DNA from: Hymenobacter mucosus
GTDB taxonomy: Bacteria > Bacteroidota > Bacteroidia > Cytophagales > Hymenobacteraceae
Assembly: GCF_900188255.1 (NCBI RefSeq)
Contig: NZ_FZNS01000004.1
Span: 186,001-250,000, forward strand
Reading direction: 5' to 3'
DNA length: 64,000 bases
A model generated the notes under the pieces. That model was given only the letters and a program-made list of their open reading frames with translations. It was not told where the DNA came from and ran no database searches. Position numbers and translations under genes: made by a program. Every line of letters begins with the position of its first letter. Within the stretch, counting starts at the first letter, position 1. Below, in pieces: positions 25,525 through 34,897 of this stretch.

Positions 25525-27813
25525 ATGAAACACTTTACTCTCTGGACTGTACTCGCGCTGCTGCTGGTTTTTGGGCCAGCACGTGCGCAAACGGCCATTA
25601 GCATTGCGCAAGCCCGGGCTCAGGCGCCCGCCTATGGCACCTCGGGCGCCAGCGTAACCCTCCGCGGCGTGGCTACCAACGGGCCGGAGCTGGGCGTTAT
25701 TCGCTACATCCAGGATGGTACGGCCGGCATTGCTGTGTACTCCACCGCCCTCACCGCCAACGTGCGCCCCGGCGACTCCATCGTCGTGACGGGCACCCTG
25801 AAGGACTACAACGGGCTACTAGAGCTGGACCCCGTATCGTCGCTGACGGTAGTGGCCGGCAACCGCCCCCTACCCACTCCCGTGGTCTTTATCTCTGCTA
25901 ATGCGGCGGCGGCCTACGCCGAGCAATACGAAGGCCAACTGGTGAAGCTGACAAATGCCACTACCGTAACAACGACGGCCGGCGCCGCCGTAACGGCTTT
26001 TGCGAGTACTACCTACCGCATCAGCAACAACGCTACCACCGTCATGTACGTGAATGCGGCCTCCACTGGGCCTGATGGCCTGATTGGCAAGCCGTCGCCC
26101 ACAGGCACGTTCGACGTGGTAGGCATCATGAGCCAGTTTACCCGCACGGCAGGAACCACCGGCTACCAGTTGCTGCCCCGCCTCTACGCCGACTTTCAGC
26201 AGGGCCTCACTCCCAATATCGTTAGCGCCCCTACCACCACCAATATTACTACGTCGGGCTTTACGGTAAACTTCCGGACCCAGAATGCGGGTACTACCAA
26301 GCTGGAATATGCCGCGTCGGCGGGTGGCCCGTTTACGGCCCTAACCAGCGCAACCAGCACCACTCAGCATAGTTTAACTATCAGCGGCTTACAGCCCGCC
26401 ACGGTGTATTACGTCAAGGCTAGCAGCACCAATTCGGTGGGCTTGTCTGAGTCGCGGGTGCTTCCCATGATTACAGCTTCCCAATCGACGGGGAAGATGC
26501 GCACCTATTTCACAAACCCAGTGAATACTACCCTGGCGTTGCCGGGCAACACGGCTACCTACCTAGCCAACGGGGCCGTGGCCGATACCATTGCGCGCTA
26601 CATCAGCCGCGCCCAGCAAACCCTAGACATTGCGGTGTACAATTGGAACAGCCCGGTTATTCTGGCAGCGGTGAATGCGGCGCAGGCTCGGGGCGTGCAG
26701 GTGCGGGTGATCTATGAAAACGATAACACCAACGCCAGTATTAGTGGCCTGAATGCAGCTATTCCGCGCATTGGTCGCCAAACCACGCAGAACATCATGC
26801 ACAACAAGTTTGTGGTGATTGACGCCAACAGCACTACCCCCAACCAACCGTGGGTTTGGACGGGCTCTACCAACTGGACGCCCGCGCAGCTCAGCACCGA
26901 CCGCAACAACTCCCTTGCCATCCAAGACCAGTCGCTGGCGCGGGTGTACACCATAGAGTTCAACGAAATGTGGGGGGGCGGCACACAGACCACGGCCGTA
27001 TTCGGCTCCCGCAAAACCGACAACACTCCCCACTACCTCAACATTGGGGGCAAGTCAGTGGAATCGTGGTTCTCGCCCACTGACAACGTGAACGGGCGCC
27101 TGATTGAAACAGTGGCTACGGCCGACAACGACCTCCATATTGCCACCATGCTCATCACGCAGAGCGATATTGCCCGCGCCATCCGCGACCAGGTGCAGCT
27201 CAAGGGCATTGCTAGCTGCACGGAAGTACTACTTGATGATACAACGAGCAGCGCAGCCTCGGGCAGCGTGTTCCGCACCATTAAAACGGCCGTTGGCAAC
27301 CGCATCTTGGTCAACAAGCTCAGCGGCATCATGCACCACAAATATGCCATCGTTGATGCCGGCGCGTCGCAATCAGATCCGTTGGTGTTTGTGGGCTCGC
27401 ACAACTGGAGCCTCTCGGCCAACACGGAAAATGACGAGAACACCCTGGTTGTACACGATGCTCTGATAACAAACCAGTTCTACCAGGAGTTTGCCCGGCG
27501 CATCGCCGATCAGAATGCCGGCGTGAGCGTGTGTAGCCTAGTGTTAGCCAACAAAACAGCCGTGCAACAAAGCGCCGTGCACGTGTATCCCAACCCCACC
27601 AGCGGCTCCTTCCAGCTGCGCATGCACTCAGATAAGGCGCGCTCGGCCCGCGTGGTGCTGCGCGATGCTACCGGCCGCATAGTACTCGACCAAACCAAGA
27701 CCCTGAACGGCCAGGAAGTAAGCGTAGATGCCTCCTCCTTACGTGCTGGCTTGTACCTTGTGCAAATTGAAACAACCGAATCGACCCAGATTAGCCGAGT
27801 TGTAGTTCAGTAG
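25525..27813 (+). CDS. T9SS-secreted phospholipase-D-like protein with two HKD motifs
   Basis: From the ATG at 25525 (MKHFTLWTVLALLLVFGPAR) the protein has 762 residues. A signal peptide is followed by an OB-fold-like domain (about 22-235), an FN3 domain (about 235-325), and two phospholipase D-like halves with complete HxKxxxxD motifs: H426/K428/D433 (HNKFVVID) and H604/K606/D611 (HHKYAIVD), each followed by a GS-NW stretch (WTGSTNW, VGSHNWS). The last 75 residues form a type IX secretion sorting domain (VYPNPTSG through ISRVVVQ). Two HKD motifs make one active site that uses a phospho-histidine intermediate on phosphodiesters. The substrate could be phospholipid or nucleic acid; the OB-fold favours nucleic acid, but this is an inference. 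Confidence 0.9.
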   Translation: MKHFTLWTVLALLLVFGPARAQTAISIAQARAQAPAYGTSGASVTLRGVATNGPELGVIRYIQDGTAGIAVYSTALTANVRPGDSIVVTGTLKDYNGLLELDPVSSLTVVAGNRPLPTPVVFISANAAAAYAEQYEGQLVKLTNATTVTTTAGAAVTAFASTTYRISNNATTVMYVNAASTGPDGLIGKPSPTGTFDVVGIMSQFTRTAGTTGYQLLPRLYADFQQGLTPNIVSAPTTTNITTSGFTVNFRTQNAGTTKLEYAASAGGPFTALTSATSTTQHSLTISGLQPATVYYVKASSTNSVGLSESRVLPMITASQSTGKMRTYFTNPVNTTLALPGNTATYLANGAVADTIARYISRAQQTLDIAVYNWNSPVILAAVNAAQARGVQVRVIYENDNTNASISGLNAAIPRIGRQTTQNIMHNKFVVIDANSTTPNQPWVWTGSTNWTPAQLSTDRNNSLAIQDQSLARVYTIEFNEMWGGGTQTTAVFGSRKTDNTPHYLNIGGKSVESWFSPTDNVNGRLIETVATADNDLHIATMLITQSDIARAIRDQVQLKGIASCTEVLLDDTTSSAASGSVFRTIKTAVGNRILVNKLSGIMHHKYAIVDAGASQSDPLVFVGSHNWSLSANTENDENTLVVHDALITNQFYQEFARRIADQNAGVSVCSLVLANKTAVQQSAVHVYPNPTSGSFQLRMHSDKARSARVVLRDATGRIVLDQTKTLNGQEVSVDASSLRAGLYLVQIETTESTQISRVVVQ

Positions 27814-27816
27814 CAC

Positions 27817-27876
27817 GTACACCAGTAAATAAAAAAGGCTCCCAATACTGGGAGCCTTTTTTATTTACTGGTGTAC
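27817..27876. terminator. 28-bp perfect hairpin between convergent genes
   Basis: Positions 27817-27844 and 27849-27876 pair perfectly over an ATAC loop (core AAAAAAGGCTCCCA). The A-run and T-run inside the stem give U-rich tracts on both strands, so it should end both the PLD-like gene and rlmF. It begins three bases after the PLD-like stop. Confidence 0.88.
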
Positions 27877-27975
27877 TGATGCAGAGTATGCATTATTGGG
27901 CTTTCCTGAGCACTAAGCATTTGCTTATGACGCTGATCTGGATACACACACGTAGCACTGCTAGAGGGAGCTAGC

Positions 27976-28899
27976 TTACTTCCAGCGGCGTTGGGCCCAG
28001 GCCTGCCGTTGTTCGGCGTCCTGAAACGTCCAAGCTACCAAGCGACTGGCTTTCTGTCCCTGGGTCATATCAATAGTTTTGACCTCCGTGGCGCCGGCCT
28101 GTTGCAAGAAGTAATGGGCACTAAGCAGGGTTTGTTTTTTAGAAACCAGAGAAGTAAACCACAATACCCGCCCAGCCAATGGCTTGCTTTGGGCTACCAT
28201 CCGACGCAAGAAGCCTTCTTCCCCGCCTTCACACCAAAGCTCGTTGTTCTGCCCCCCGAAGTTTAGCACAGGCTCCGGTGCCTTGGCGTACCCGAGGTTG
28301 CGGTTCTTGCGCTGACTACCGGCTGCCGCCTCGGCCGCCGAGGTATGAAACGGCGGGTTGCACACCACTAAATCAAACTCCTCGCGCGCCTTCACAATAC
28401 CCTCGAAGATGTAGTCCGCGTGCGTTTGGTGGCGGATGTCGATACGGCCGCGCAGCACAGGGTTTGCTTCTACCATGTGCCTAGCCACCCGAATAGCGAC
28501 AGGGTCAATATCGGACCCCACGAAGCGCCAGCCGTACGTCCGCGTCCCCACAATGGGGTACACGCAGTTGGCGCCTACTCCTACGTCGAGCACGTGCACA
28601 CCCTTATCGCGCGGTATCACGCCACCGTGCTCAGCGGCCAGCAAGTCGGCGGCGTAGTGGAGGTAGTCGGCCCGGCCCGGAATGGGTGGGCAGAGGTAGC
28701 CAGCGGGCACGTCCCACTGCGCTACTCCATAAAACTGCTGAAGCAACGCCTGATTCAGCGCTTTCACCGCCGCCGGGTTGGCAAAGTCGATGCTGTCGTC
28801 GCCCGTAGGATTAGGCACTACAAAAGCGGCCAGTTCCGGTCGGATACTGGTTAGCTGGTCGAAGTCGTAGCGGGCGGCGTGAAGGTTGCGGGGGTGCAT
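27976..28899 (-). CDS. rlmF: 23S rRNA (adenine(1618)-N6)-methyltransferase RlmF
   Basis: The 307-residue protein starts MHPRNLHAARYDFDQL, the usual RlmF opening (HPRN-H). It carries PPIPGRADYLHYAADLL, the SAM-binding VLDVGVGANCVYPIVG, FVGSDIDPVA and the amino-methyltransferase catalytic motif NPPFH. RlmF methylates A1618 of 23S rRNA. The C-terminal stretch LVSKKQTL and MTQGQKASRLVAWTF are also family-typical. The gene follows mutS2 on the same strand but is separated from it by a terminator, and its own transcript ends at the long hairpin at 27817-27876. Confidence 0.96.
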   Translation of the reverse strand: MHPRNLHAARYDFDQLTSIRPELAAFVVPNPTGDDSIDFANPAAVKALNQALLQQFYGVAQWDVPAGYLCPPIPGRADYLHYAADLLAAEHGGVIPRDKGVHVLDVGVGANCVYPIVGTRTYGWRFVGSDIDPVAIRVARHMVEANPVLRGRIDIRHQTHADYIFEGIVKAREEFDLVVCNPPFHTSAAEAAAGSQRKNRNLGYAKAPEPVLNFGGQNNELWCEGGEEGFLRRMVAQSKPLAGRVLWFTSLVSKKQTLLSAHYFLQQAGATEVKTIDMTQGQKASRLVAWTFQDAEQRQAWAQRRWK

Positions 28900-28924
28900 A
28901 AAGTATTAGATTCAAGGGAAAAGA

Positions 28925-28955
28925 AGAACCCGTTGCGGGGTTCGCAACGGGTTCT
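28925..28955 (-). terminator. Intrinsic terminator of mutS2
   Basis: A 13-bp perfect stem (28925-28937 with 28943-28955, AGAACCCGTTGCG) with a 5-nt loop is followed on the minus strand by TTCTTTTCCC. It lies 17 bp after the mutS2 stop. Confidence 0.8.
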
Positions 28956-28972
28956 GGCAATGCAAGATGGTA

Positions 28973-31453
28973 CTATTTCAGCACAGCTACCGTGGCGCCA
29001 TCACCGCCGCGGTCGGCGTGCTCATCAGCCACGCTGGCTACTTCGCGCGTGCGGTGGAGGTAGTCGCGCACCACTTGGCGCAATACCCCGTTGCCGCGGC
29101 CGTGCAGGATCTTGATTTCCGACACGCCCAGCATCACGGCGTCGTCCACGTAGGCCATGATTCTGTTCAGGGCATCTTCTGCCCGCTCCCCGCGCAAGTC
29201 CAGCGTGGTGTTGAAGCCCGACATACGCCCCGTAATGTCCAGCGTGGCGTGCTGAGCCGGCGCTTTACGAGCAGCTTCCTTCTCCCGCTCCCGAATCTCG
29301 GAGCGCGTGAGCTTTTCCAGCTGACTTACTTTCACAATGGTTTTCAGGCCGCCAAAGGAAACCTCTGCCGTTTTGCCTTTCACACTCATAATCTCACCGT
29401 GCCCTTCCTGGCCCAGCAGCGCTACCTTGTCGCCGGGCTTAAGGGTATTCGGGTCGGCTAGCTCTCGAGTGCCGCGGGCTTTCGGCGGTTCTATCTGCAG
29501 CTTTTCCCGCACGAAGGTATCCAGCTTGCCGCGGGCTTCCTTGGTGCGCTCCTTTTCAGCCTGACCCAGGCGAATCTCCTGGATGGTAGCTTCAATTTGC
29601 TGATTCGTGTCCTTGAGCAGCATTTTCGCCTTGGCCTTGGCTTCGCGCAGTACATCAAGGGTGGTGTCGTCGAGGTACTTCTTAAGGTCTTGGTAGTCCT
29701 GGGCGGCTTTTTTCATGCGCCGCTCCTGTTTGGCCGCTTCGGCAGTGCGCTGCTCAAGCTCGGTTTTTTCCTTTTCCAAGCCTTCCAGCAGCCGGTCGTA
29801 GCGAATTTTATCTTTACCAACCAGTTGGGTAGCACGCTCCACAATGTCCTTGGGCAAACCAATTTTGCGGGCAATTTCGATGGCAAAGCTTGACCCAGGC
29901 TTACCTGTTTCGAGACGATAGAGGGGCTGCAGTTTTTCGGGGTCGTAGCGCATGGCCCCGTTAATGATGCCCGCCGTACGCTCGGCGTAGTTTTTCAGGT
30001 TGGTGTAGTGGGTAGTGATGACCCCGAAAGCCCGGGCGCGGTTGAGCTGCTCCAGCACGGCCTCGGCAATAGCGCCGCCCAGGCTGGGCTCGGTGCCCGT
30101 ACCAAATTCGTCAATCAGCACCAAGCTGCGCTTGTTAGCCAGGGTCACGAACTGCTTCATACTCAGCAAGTGAGATGAATACGTACTCAGGTCGTTTTCC
30201 AAGCTCTGCTCGTCACCGATATCCAGGAAGATATCCTCGAACACGCCCGACTCAGACTCCTCGCCGGCCGGAATAAGCAAGCCGCACTGCAGCATATACT
30301 GCACTAAGCCTACCGTCTTCATGCTCACTGACTTACCACCGGCATTGGGTCCCGAAATCAGCAGAATGCGCTGTTCGGGATTCAGCTCGATGTCCAGGGG
30401 TACTACCTCGCGCGCATCGTCTTTGGCGTGGGCCTGGAAGGTGAGGTACAGGAGCGGGTGTCGCACGCGGTGCCAGCGAATCAGCGGACGAGGATTCAAC
30501 ACTGGCAGCGTAGCTTCCAAACGACGCGCTAATTGCGCCTTAGCCCGAATAAAGTCCAGCAGCCCCAAGTATTGGTAGGCCTTGCGTAAGTCGGGAATAT
30601 GGGGGCGTAAGTGGGCCGTGAGCTGGGTAAGAATACGCACCAACTCGCGCTGGTAGGCATTTTCCAGGTCCTTGATGTCGTTGTTCAGCTCGAAGACAGC
30701 TTCCGGCTCAATGTACACCGTCTGTCCTGTAGCCGACTCATCATGTATGAGGCCTTTCACGCGGCGCTTGTGCTCGGCAATAACCGGCAGCACCAAACGG
30801 CCACCCCGAATAGTCGGCTCAGAGCCCTCGGGCACCCAACCTTCCTGGCGGGCATGGCGCAGAATACCTGCAATTTGCTTGCGCAGCAGCCCCTGCCGGT
30901 TAATCAGCTCTTGGCGCAGCTGGCTCAGCAGCGGCGACGCGTTATCGCGCACCTGGCCTTCGTCGTCCACCACCTTGTCCAAGGCAGCTAGCAGGTTGCG
31001 GTCTACCTGCACCCCAATGCCTAGCAAACGCAGCGTAGGGTACAGATTTTCCTCGACATGGGTAAAGAAGCTGAGCGCCTCGCGAATGGTGCGCAGGCTC
31101 ATTTTCACGGCGAAAAACGCCGCTACGTCCAAGTAAGAACCGGGAATATTGGCGCGCACCAAATGCTGGTGCACATCGTGGTAGTGTTGGCTCGGAAAGT
31201 CGGCCCCGCTATTCAGCAGCTGGCGAAACTCGTCGGTTTGCAGTAGGAGCTTGTGAAGCTGGTCGTGCTTTGTCTGGAAGGTCATCTTGGCCACAAACTG
31301 CCGACCTAGTGCACTCAAGCACAGGCCTTCCAGCATTTCACGCAGCTGCGCGAAACCTATTTTTTGCTCAAAATTCTGAGGAAGAATCAAATCAGGTATT
31401 CCTTGTGTAGGACTGTATATTCGGAAGGGAATGCGAAGATAAACACTTCGCAC
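28973..31453 (-). CDS. mutS2: Endonuclease MutS2
   Basis: The 826-residue frame has the MutS2 layout: core/lever helices, the ABC ATPase with Walker A GPNAGGKSVSMKT, Walker B LVLIDEFGTGTEP, a charged helical region (about 515-620), a KOW-like segment (LKPGDKVALLGQEGHGEI) and the C-terminal Smr nuclease domain (LDLRGERAEDAL to ILHGRGNGVLRQVV). MutS2 proteins lack the mismatch-recognition domain and act against recombination intermediates or on stalled ribosomes. The frame opens with GTG at 31453; family similarity only begins near residue 22 (LILPQNFEQKIGF), so the true start may be the TTG around 31390. Confidence 0.95.
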   Translation of the reverse strand: MRSVYLRIPFRIYSPTQGIPDLILPQNFEQKIGFAQLREMLEGLCLSALGRQFVAKMTFQTKHDQLHKLLLQTDEFRQLLNSGADFPSQHYHDVHQHLVRANIPGSYLDVAAFFAVKMSLRTIREALSFFTHVEENLYPTLRLLGIGVQVDRNLLAALDKVVDDEGQVRDNASPLLSQLRQELINRQGLLRKQIAGILRHARQEGWVPEGSEPTIRGGRLVLPVIAEHKRRVKGLIHDESATGQTVYIEPEAVFELNNDIKDLENAYQRELVRILTQLTAHLRPHIPDLRKAYQYLGLLDFIRAKAQLARRLEATLPVLNPRPLIRWHRVRHPLLYLTFQAHAKDDAREVVPLDIELNPEQRILLISGPNAGGKSVSMKTVGLVQYMLQCGLLIPAGEESESGVFEDIFLDIGDEQSLENDLSTYSSHLLSMKQFVTLANKRSLVLIDEFGTGTEPSLGGAIAEAVLEQLNRARAFGVITTHYTNLKNYAERTAGIINGAMRYDPEKLQPLYRLETGKPGSSFAIEIARKIGLPKDIVERATQLVGKDKIRYDRLLEGLEKEKTELEQRTAEAAKQERRMKKAAQDYQDLKKYLDDTTLDVLREAKAKAKMLLKDTNQQIEATIQEIRLGQAEKERTKEARGKLDTFVREKLQIEPPKARGTRELADPNTLKPGDKVALLGQEGHGEIMSVKGKTAEVSFGGLKTIVKVSQLEKLTRSEIREREKEAARKAPAQHATLDITGRMSGFNTTLDLRGERAEDALNRIMAYVDDAVMLGVSEIKILHGRGNGVLRQVVRDYLHRTREVASVADEHADRGGDGATVAVLK

Positions 31454-31583
31454 GTGGGGAAAGATTCAATAAATTACATGTAATACATGGGCGCTTGCTT
31501 CATATTTACTTGGTGCCTCAGGCGGGCAGTGTCTTACAACATTTTCGCCAGTGAGGCACCTGCCCACATGGATAGTGTGCTGC

Positions 31584-32342
31584 TTACATCTCCCCTTCCA
31601 CTCCCAGTCCAAACAGCGCAAAGTCATACTTCACGGGGTCCAGCGGGTCGAAGCTGCGGAGGTGGGCGGTAAGGTCCTCGGCGGCTAGCCAATCTACTTG
31701 CTTACGCTCAAGCAGCCCCAGGCGACGGGCCACGCGCTCCACGTGCACATCGCAGGGGCAGATGAGGTCGGCGGGTGAAAGACGCTGCCAGAGGCCAAAG
31801 TCTACGCCGCGGGTGTCGGGGCGTACCATCCAGCGCAAGTACATGTTCACGCGCTTGCAGGCCGAGCCGCGGGCCGGGGTGGCTACGTGCTTACGGGTGC
31901 GCTGAGGTGCATCCGCTAGGCTGAAGAACAAGTTGTGGAAGTTCTCTAACCTTTCTTTCTGGGTGATACCCACGAGAAAAGCATCTTCCAAGGTATCGTG
32001 CCCGGCGTAAAACCAACGCAGCCAGTGCACAAAATACAGTAAGTCTGTGTCGCAGAAGGTACGATGACAAAAGCCCAGTAGGCCTTTTAGGTCATCGTCG
32101 TGGTGTTGAGTAATAAACTGGTAGGGCGCATTGTCCATGCGGCGCATTAGTTCTAAGCACTTGCTGATGATGGTGGGGCGCCGCCCCCAGGCCAACAAGG
32201 CGGAAAATAAGGCGCTAATTTCAATATCCTGCCGCTGGGAAAAACGGTGCGGAATGCTGATGGGGTCGGCTGAAATAAAGGTGGGTTGGTCGTAATGCAG
32301 ATATTTCTCGTCGAGGAGGGTGCGGACCTGGGCGTGGTTCAT
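31584..32342 (-). CDS. TIGR02757 / DUF2400 family protein
   Basis: From the ATG at 32342 (MNHAQVRTLLDEKYLHYDQP) the protein has 252 residues. It matches the TIGR02757 family of Bacteroidota and other bacteria, including the conserved ADPISIPHRFSQRQDIEISA near the start, HRTFCDTDLLYF, KRVNMYLRWMVRPD and the helix-hairpin-helix-like end SPADLICPCDVHVERVARRL. The family is distantly related to HhH-GPD DNA glycosylases, but no catalytic residue has been established, so the function is unknown. It stands alone, separated from the LysM gene by a hairpin, and from mutS2 by 130 bp with the mutS2 start pointing the same way. Confidence 0.9.
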   Translation of the reverse strand: MNHAQVRTLLDEKYLHYDQPTFISADPISIPHRFSQRQDIEISALFSALLAWGRRPTIISKCLELMRRMDNAPYQFITQHHDDDLKGLLGFCHRTFCDTDLLYFVHWLRWFYAGHDTLEDAFLVGITQKERLENFHNLFFSLADAPQRTRKHVATPARGSACKRVNMYLRWMVRPDTRGVDFGLWQRLSPADLICPCDVHVERVARRLGLLERKQVDWLAAEDLTAHLRSFDPLDPVKYDFALFGLGVEGEM

Positions 32343-32356
32343 AATGGCAAACAAAA

Positions 32357-32411
32357 GGGAGAGGCGGGGCTGCTGGCCTAGCTAACGCAGAACAACAGTC
32401 TCACCTCTCCC
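32357..32411 (-). terminator. Terminator of the LysM protein gene
   Basis: GGGAGAGG at 32357-32364 pairs with CCTCTCCC at 32404-32411; the 39-nt loop can fold further. On the minus strand it is followed by TTTTGTTTG. It lies 22 bp after the LysM gene stop. Confidence 0.6.
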
Positions 32412-32433
32412 TGTTTGGTACTGGGGTCGAAGG

Positions 32434-33426
32434 TTAGGGGACGTAGCTGGTTTCCACCCGGAAGCGTTGGTCGGGAGTAGCTAGGCGCTGTACGGCTTTC
32501 TTGGACAGGCGTACGAGCACGTTGGAATTTTCACCCGTGTCGGGCAGCTTGCCAATTACGCGCACATACACCGACTGCCCGTTCATGATATTGCGCACCT
32601 GCATGATAGTACCTACAGGGGCAGTTTTGTGCAGAGCTAGGTATTTATCGGAGGCGTCCGTGGGAATGACCATAGCCAACCCATTTTCTGACACGCGGCG
32701 CACAATTTCGTTGGCACGTTCGGGCGCCCGCTCTCGGTCGTCCTCGACAGGTGTGGTGGGAGTAGGAGCCGGAGCCGCCTCCCGGGCCCGCTCACGCGCT
32801 TCCCGTTCCCGGGTTTCGCGCGCTTCCCGCTCGCGCTCAGCCGTATCATCGGCTCGCTCAGGGCGAGTAGCCGGGCGCGGAGCTGCTGCAACTGGGGCGG
32901 CGGGCTCGGGACGGGTAGCAGGGGTACCTGCCACAATTATGGTTTCGCCAAGACGCACATTGTAGCTGGTAGTTACCCCATTCAGGCGGGCCAGCTCGGC
33001 GGGAGAAGTGCCAAACTTGCGGGCAATAGAGAAGAGCGTTTGGCCTGCTTCCACTTTGTACACGCGGTTGCCGCGGGCATCAGTAGGCAGGCTGCGAGTA
33101 GCCGTTGTGGGAGCGGTTGTGGCAGCCGGGCGGGTACTGGCCGGAGCTGTCATCACTACCCGGTTGCGGGGTACCAACACTATCTGGTTGGTAACCAGTG
33201 CGCCTTTTAAGCTGGGGTTAGCTTCCACAATTTGCTCTACCGGCACTTTGTAGCGGCGAGCCAACCCATAAAGCGTTTCGCCGGGTGCCACGCGGTGCTT
33301 AATCAGCATTTTGTTGTTGCGGTACTCCACGCCAATAGAATCGGGCGGGGCTACCGGCCGCGGCGCCGCCAACGCAGAGAAACCAGAAAATACAAACGCA
33401 GCAGATAGCAACGAGAATCGGGACAT
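32434..33426 (-). CDS. Secreted protein with two LysM domains and a RlpA-like C-terminal domain
   Basis: From the ATG at 33426 (MSRFSLLSAAFVFSGFSALA) the protein has 330 residues: a signal peptide, LysM 1 (about 43-87, HRVAPGETLYGLARRYKVPV), LysM 2 (about 123-166, YKVEAGQTLFSIARKFGTSP), then a linker of about 50 residues (190-240) made almost only of Arg, Glu and Ala, and a C-terminal domain (245-330) resembling the double-psi barrel of RlpA-like proteins (NGLAMVIPTDASDKYLALHK; GQSVYVRVIGKLP). LysM modules bind peptidoglycan, so it should act in the periplasm. RlpA proteins cleave denuded glycan strands, but I cannot identify catalytic residues here. Confidence 0.9.
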   Translation of the reverse strand: MSRFSLLSAAFVFSGFSALAAPRPVAPPDSIGVEYRNNKMLIKHRVAPGETLYGLARRYKVPVEQIVEANPSLKGALVTNQIVLVPRNRVVMTAPASTRPAATTAPTTATRSLPTDARGNRVYKVEAGQTLFSIARKFGTSPAELARLNGVTTSYNVRLGETIIVAGTPATRPEPAAPVAAAPRPATRPERADDTAEREREARETREREARERAREAAPAPTPTTPVEDDRERAPERANEIVRRVSENGLAMVIPTDASDKYLALHKTAPVGTIMQVRNIMNGQSVYVRVIGKLPDTGENSNVLVRLSKKAVQRLATPDQRFRVETSYVP

Positions 33427-33724
33427 ACAAGAAAAGCGCAAAGCAACAGGCACTGACAATACAACCTGCGCTGTATCTCACCTGCATAAATACTGCCGAA
33501 AGTTACGCATTCCTACCTAGTAGCCGCTGTGTTAAACCAGGCTTCCCAGATTTTATTGGTGGATTCTGAGATATTTTTGGCTTAGCTGCGTGCCGGCTAT
33601 GATTCATGGGAGAATGAGCTACCTACTGGCTTTCAAGAAGTAGTAGTTCAGTGGCCCCAGGTAAGCATCGGAACGTGCTAGTTTTTCCCGTTTTTTGTGG
33701 CTTCCACCCTGCTGCTCTTTCTCT

Positions 33725-34474
33725 ATGCACGCCATCGGCATTATTCCCGCCCGCTACGCCTCTACTCGTTTACCAGGCAAGCCCCTCATTGATTTAGGCG
33801 GCAAATCCATGATTCAGCGAGTAGTAGAACAAGCCCAAAAGTCGAGCCTCAGCCGCGTAATAGTGGCCACTGATGATGAGCGAATTTATGCCCACGTCAT
33901 CGCATTTGGGGGCGAGGCCGTGCTGACCGCTGCTAACCACCCCAGCGGCACCGACCGAGTACGCGAAGCCTACGAACAGCTACACACCGATGCTGACTGC
34001 ATCATCAATATTCAGGGCGACGAGCCATTCATCCATCCAACCCAGATTGATGCCTTGGTAGCGTTGTTTGCCCGACCTAATCCTCCGCAACTGGCTACGC
34101 TGGTTAAGCCCGTAGTGAGTGACGAGGAATTGTTCAGCCCCCACCTTCCTAAGGTGATTCTGGATACCCAGGGCTACGCCATGTATTTTAGTCGGCACCC
34201 CCTGCCCTACCAGCGCCAGTACCCTTCTGCCGACTGGCTGCTGCACCACCGCTACTTGCGCCACATTGGCCTTTACGCCTACCGGCCAGATGTGCTCCGG
34301 GAAATCACGCAACTGCTGCCTTCGCCATTGGAGCTGGCCGAAAGCCTGGAGCAACTGCGCTGGCTGGAACACGGCTACCGCATTCTGACAGCCGAAACGG
34401 AGCTGACTACCTTGGGCATCGACACCCCAGAGGATGTGGAGAGAGCCTTGGTTCAGCTAAAAATAGAAAGCTAA
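33725..34474 (+). CDS. kdsB: 3-deoxy-manno-octulosonate cytidylyltransferase
   Basis: From the ATG at 33725 (MHAIGIIPARYASTRLPGKP) the protein has 249 residues and the full KdsB pattern: the nucleotide-binding start, VATDDERIY, NHPSGTDRVREAY, INIQGDEPFI, and YFSRHPLPYQR. KdsB activates Kdo with CTP to CMP-Kdo for the lipopolysaccharide inner core, showing an organism with a Gram-negative outer membrane. The stop codon overlaps the stop of the convergent DUF1622 gene by four bases. No other Kdo gene is adjacent. The 298 bp between this gene and the divergent LysM gene hold no gene and no promoter that I can name. Confidence 0.97.
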   Translation: MHAIGIIPARYASTRLPGKPLIDLGGKSMIQRVVEQAQKSSLSRVIVATDDERIYAHVIAFGGEAVLTAANHPSGTDRVREAYEQLHTDADCIINIQGDEPFIHPTQIDALVALFARPNPPQLATLVKPVVSDEELFSPHLPKVILDTQGYAMYFSRHPLPYQRQYPSADWLLHHRYLRHIGLYAYRPDVLREITQLLPSPLELAESLEQLRWLEHGYRILTAETELTTLGIDTPEDVERALVQLKIES

Positions 34475-34890
34475 GCTTTCTGGCCGCTGGTTTCACCGGC
34501 TGCTTTTCCTACTACATGCTGCTCGGCAGTATCCTGGCGCTCCTCTTTCATCTCCCGCGACAGGAAGAAGTTCAGCGCCGTTCGGATAACAGCTACGGCC
34601 CCCAACTTGCCGATTTGGTCCCAACTGGGAGCTATGGCCGTGGAAAGGATATCGGCTCCAAGCTGAAATTCCAAGGCCAGGGCCAAGTAGCGGGCCAACG
34701 TGAGCCGAATAGCGGTGAAGTCGGCGGTGCGACGGGCTACAAGGGCCTTCAGAAACAGCCCCGCCGCCAGCACTATCCCCAGCGCAATAGTGAGGGCCCC
34801 AATGGTTTCAACCCCAAGCTTCAGCCACTGCACTACGGAGACTACACCGGCTTCGGCCTGAGAAAATAACGTAACTGATTCGGTCGGCAT
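34471..34890 (-). CDS. DUF1622 family membrane protein
   Basis: From the ATG at 34890 (MPTESVTLFSQAEAGVVSVV) the protein has 139 codons and three hydrophobic segments, with the family-typical LARYLALALEFQLGADILSTAIAPSWDQIGKLGAVAVIRTALNFFL region in the middle and C-terminal half. DUF1622 proteins have no known function. The gene starts 7 bp after the HPP family gene, so the two are probably one operon and may act together in the inner membrane. Its stop overlaps that of kdsB by four bases on the opposite strand. Confidence 0.88.
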   Translation of the reverse strand: MPTESVTLFSQAEAGVVSVVQWLKLGVETIGALTIALGIVLAAGLFLKALVARRTADFTAIRLTLARYLALALEFQLGADILSTAIAPSWDQIGKLGAVAVIRTALNFFLSREMKEERQDTAEQHVVGKAAGETSGQKA

Positions 34891-34897
34891 CCTTGGT

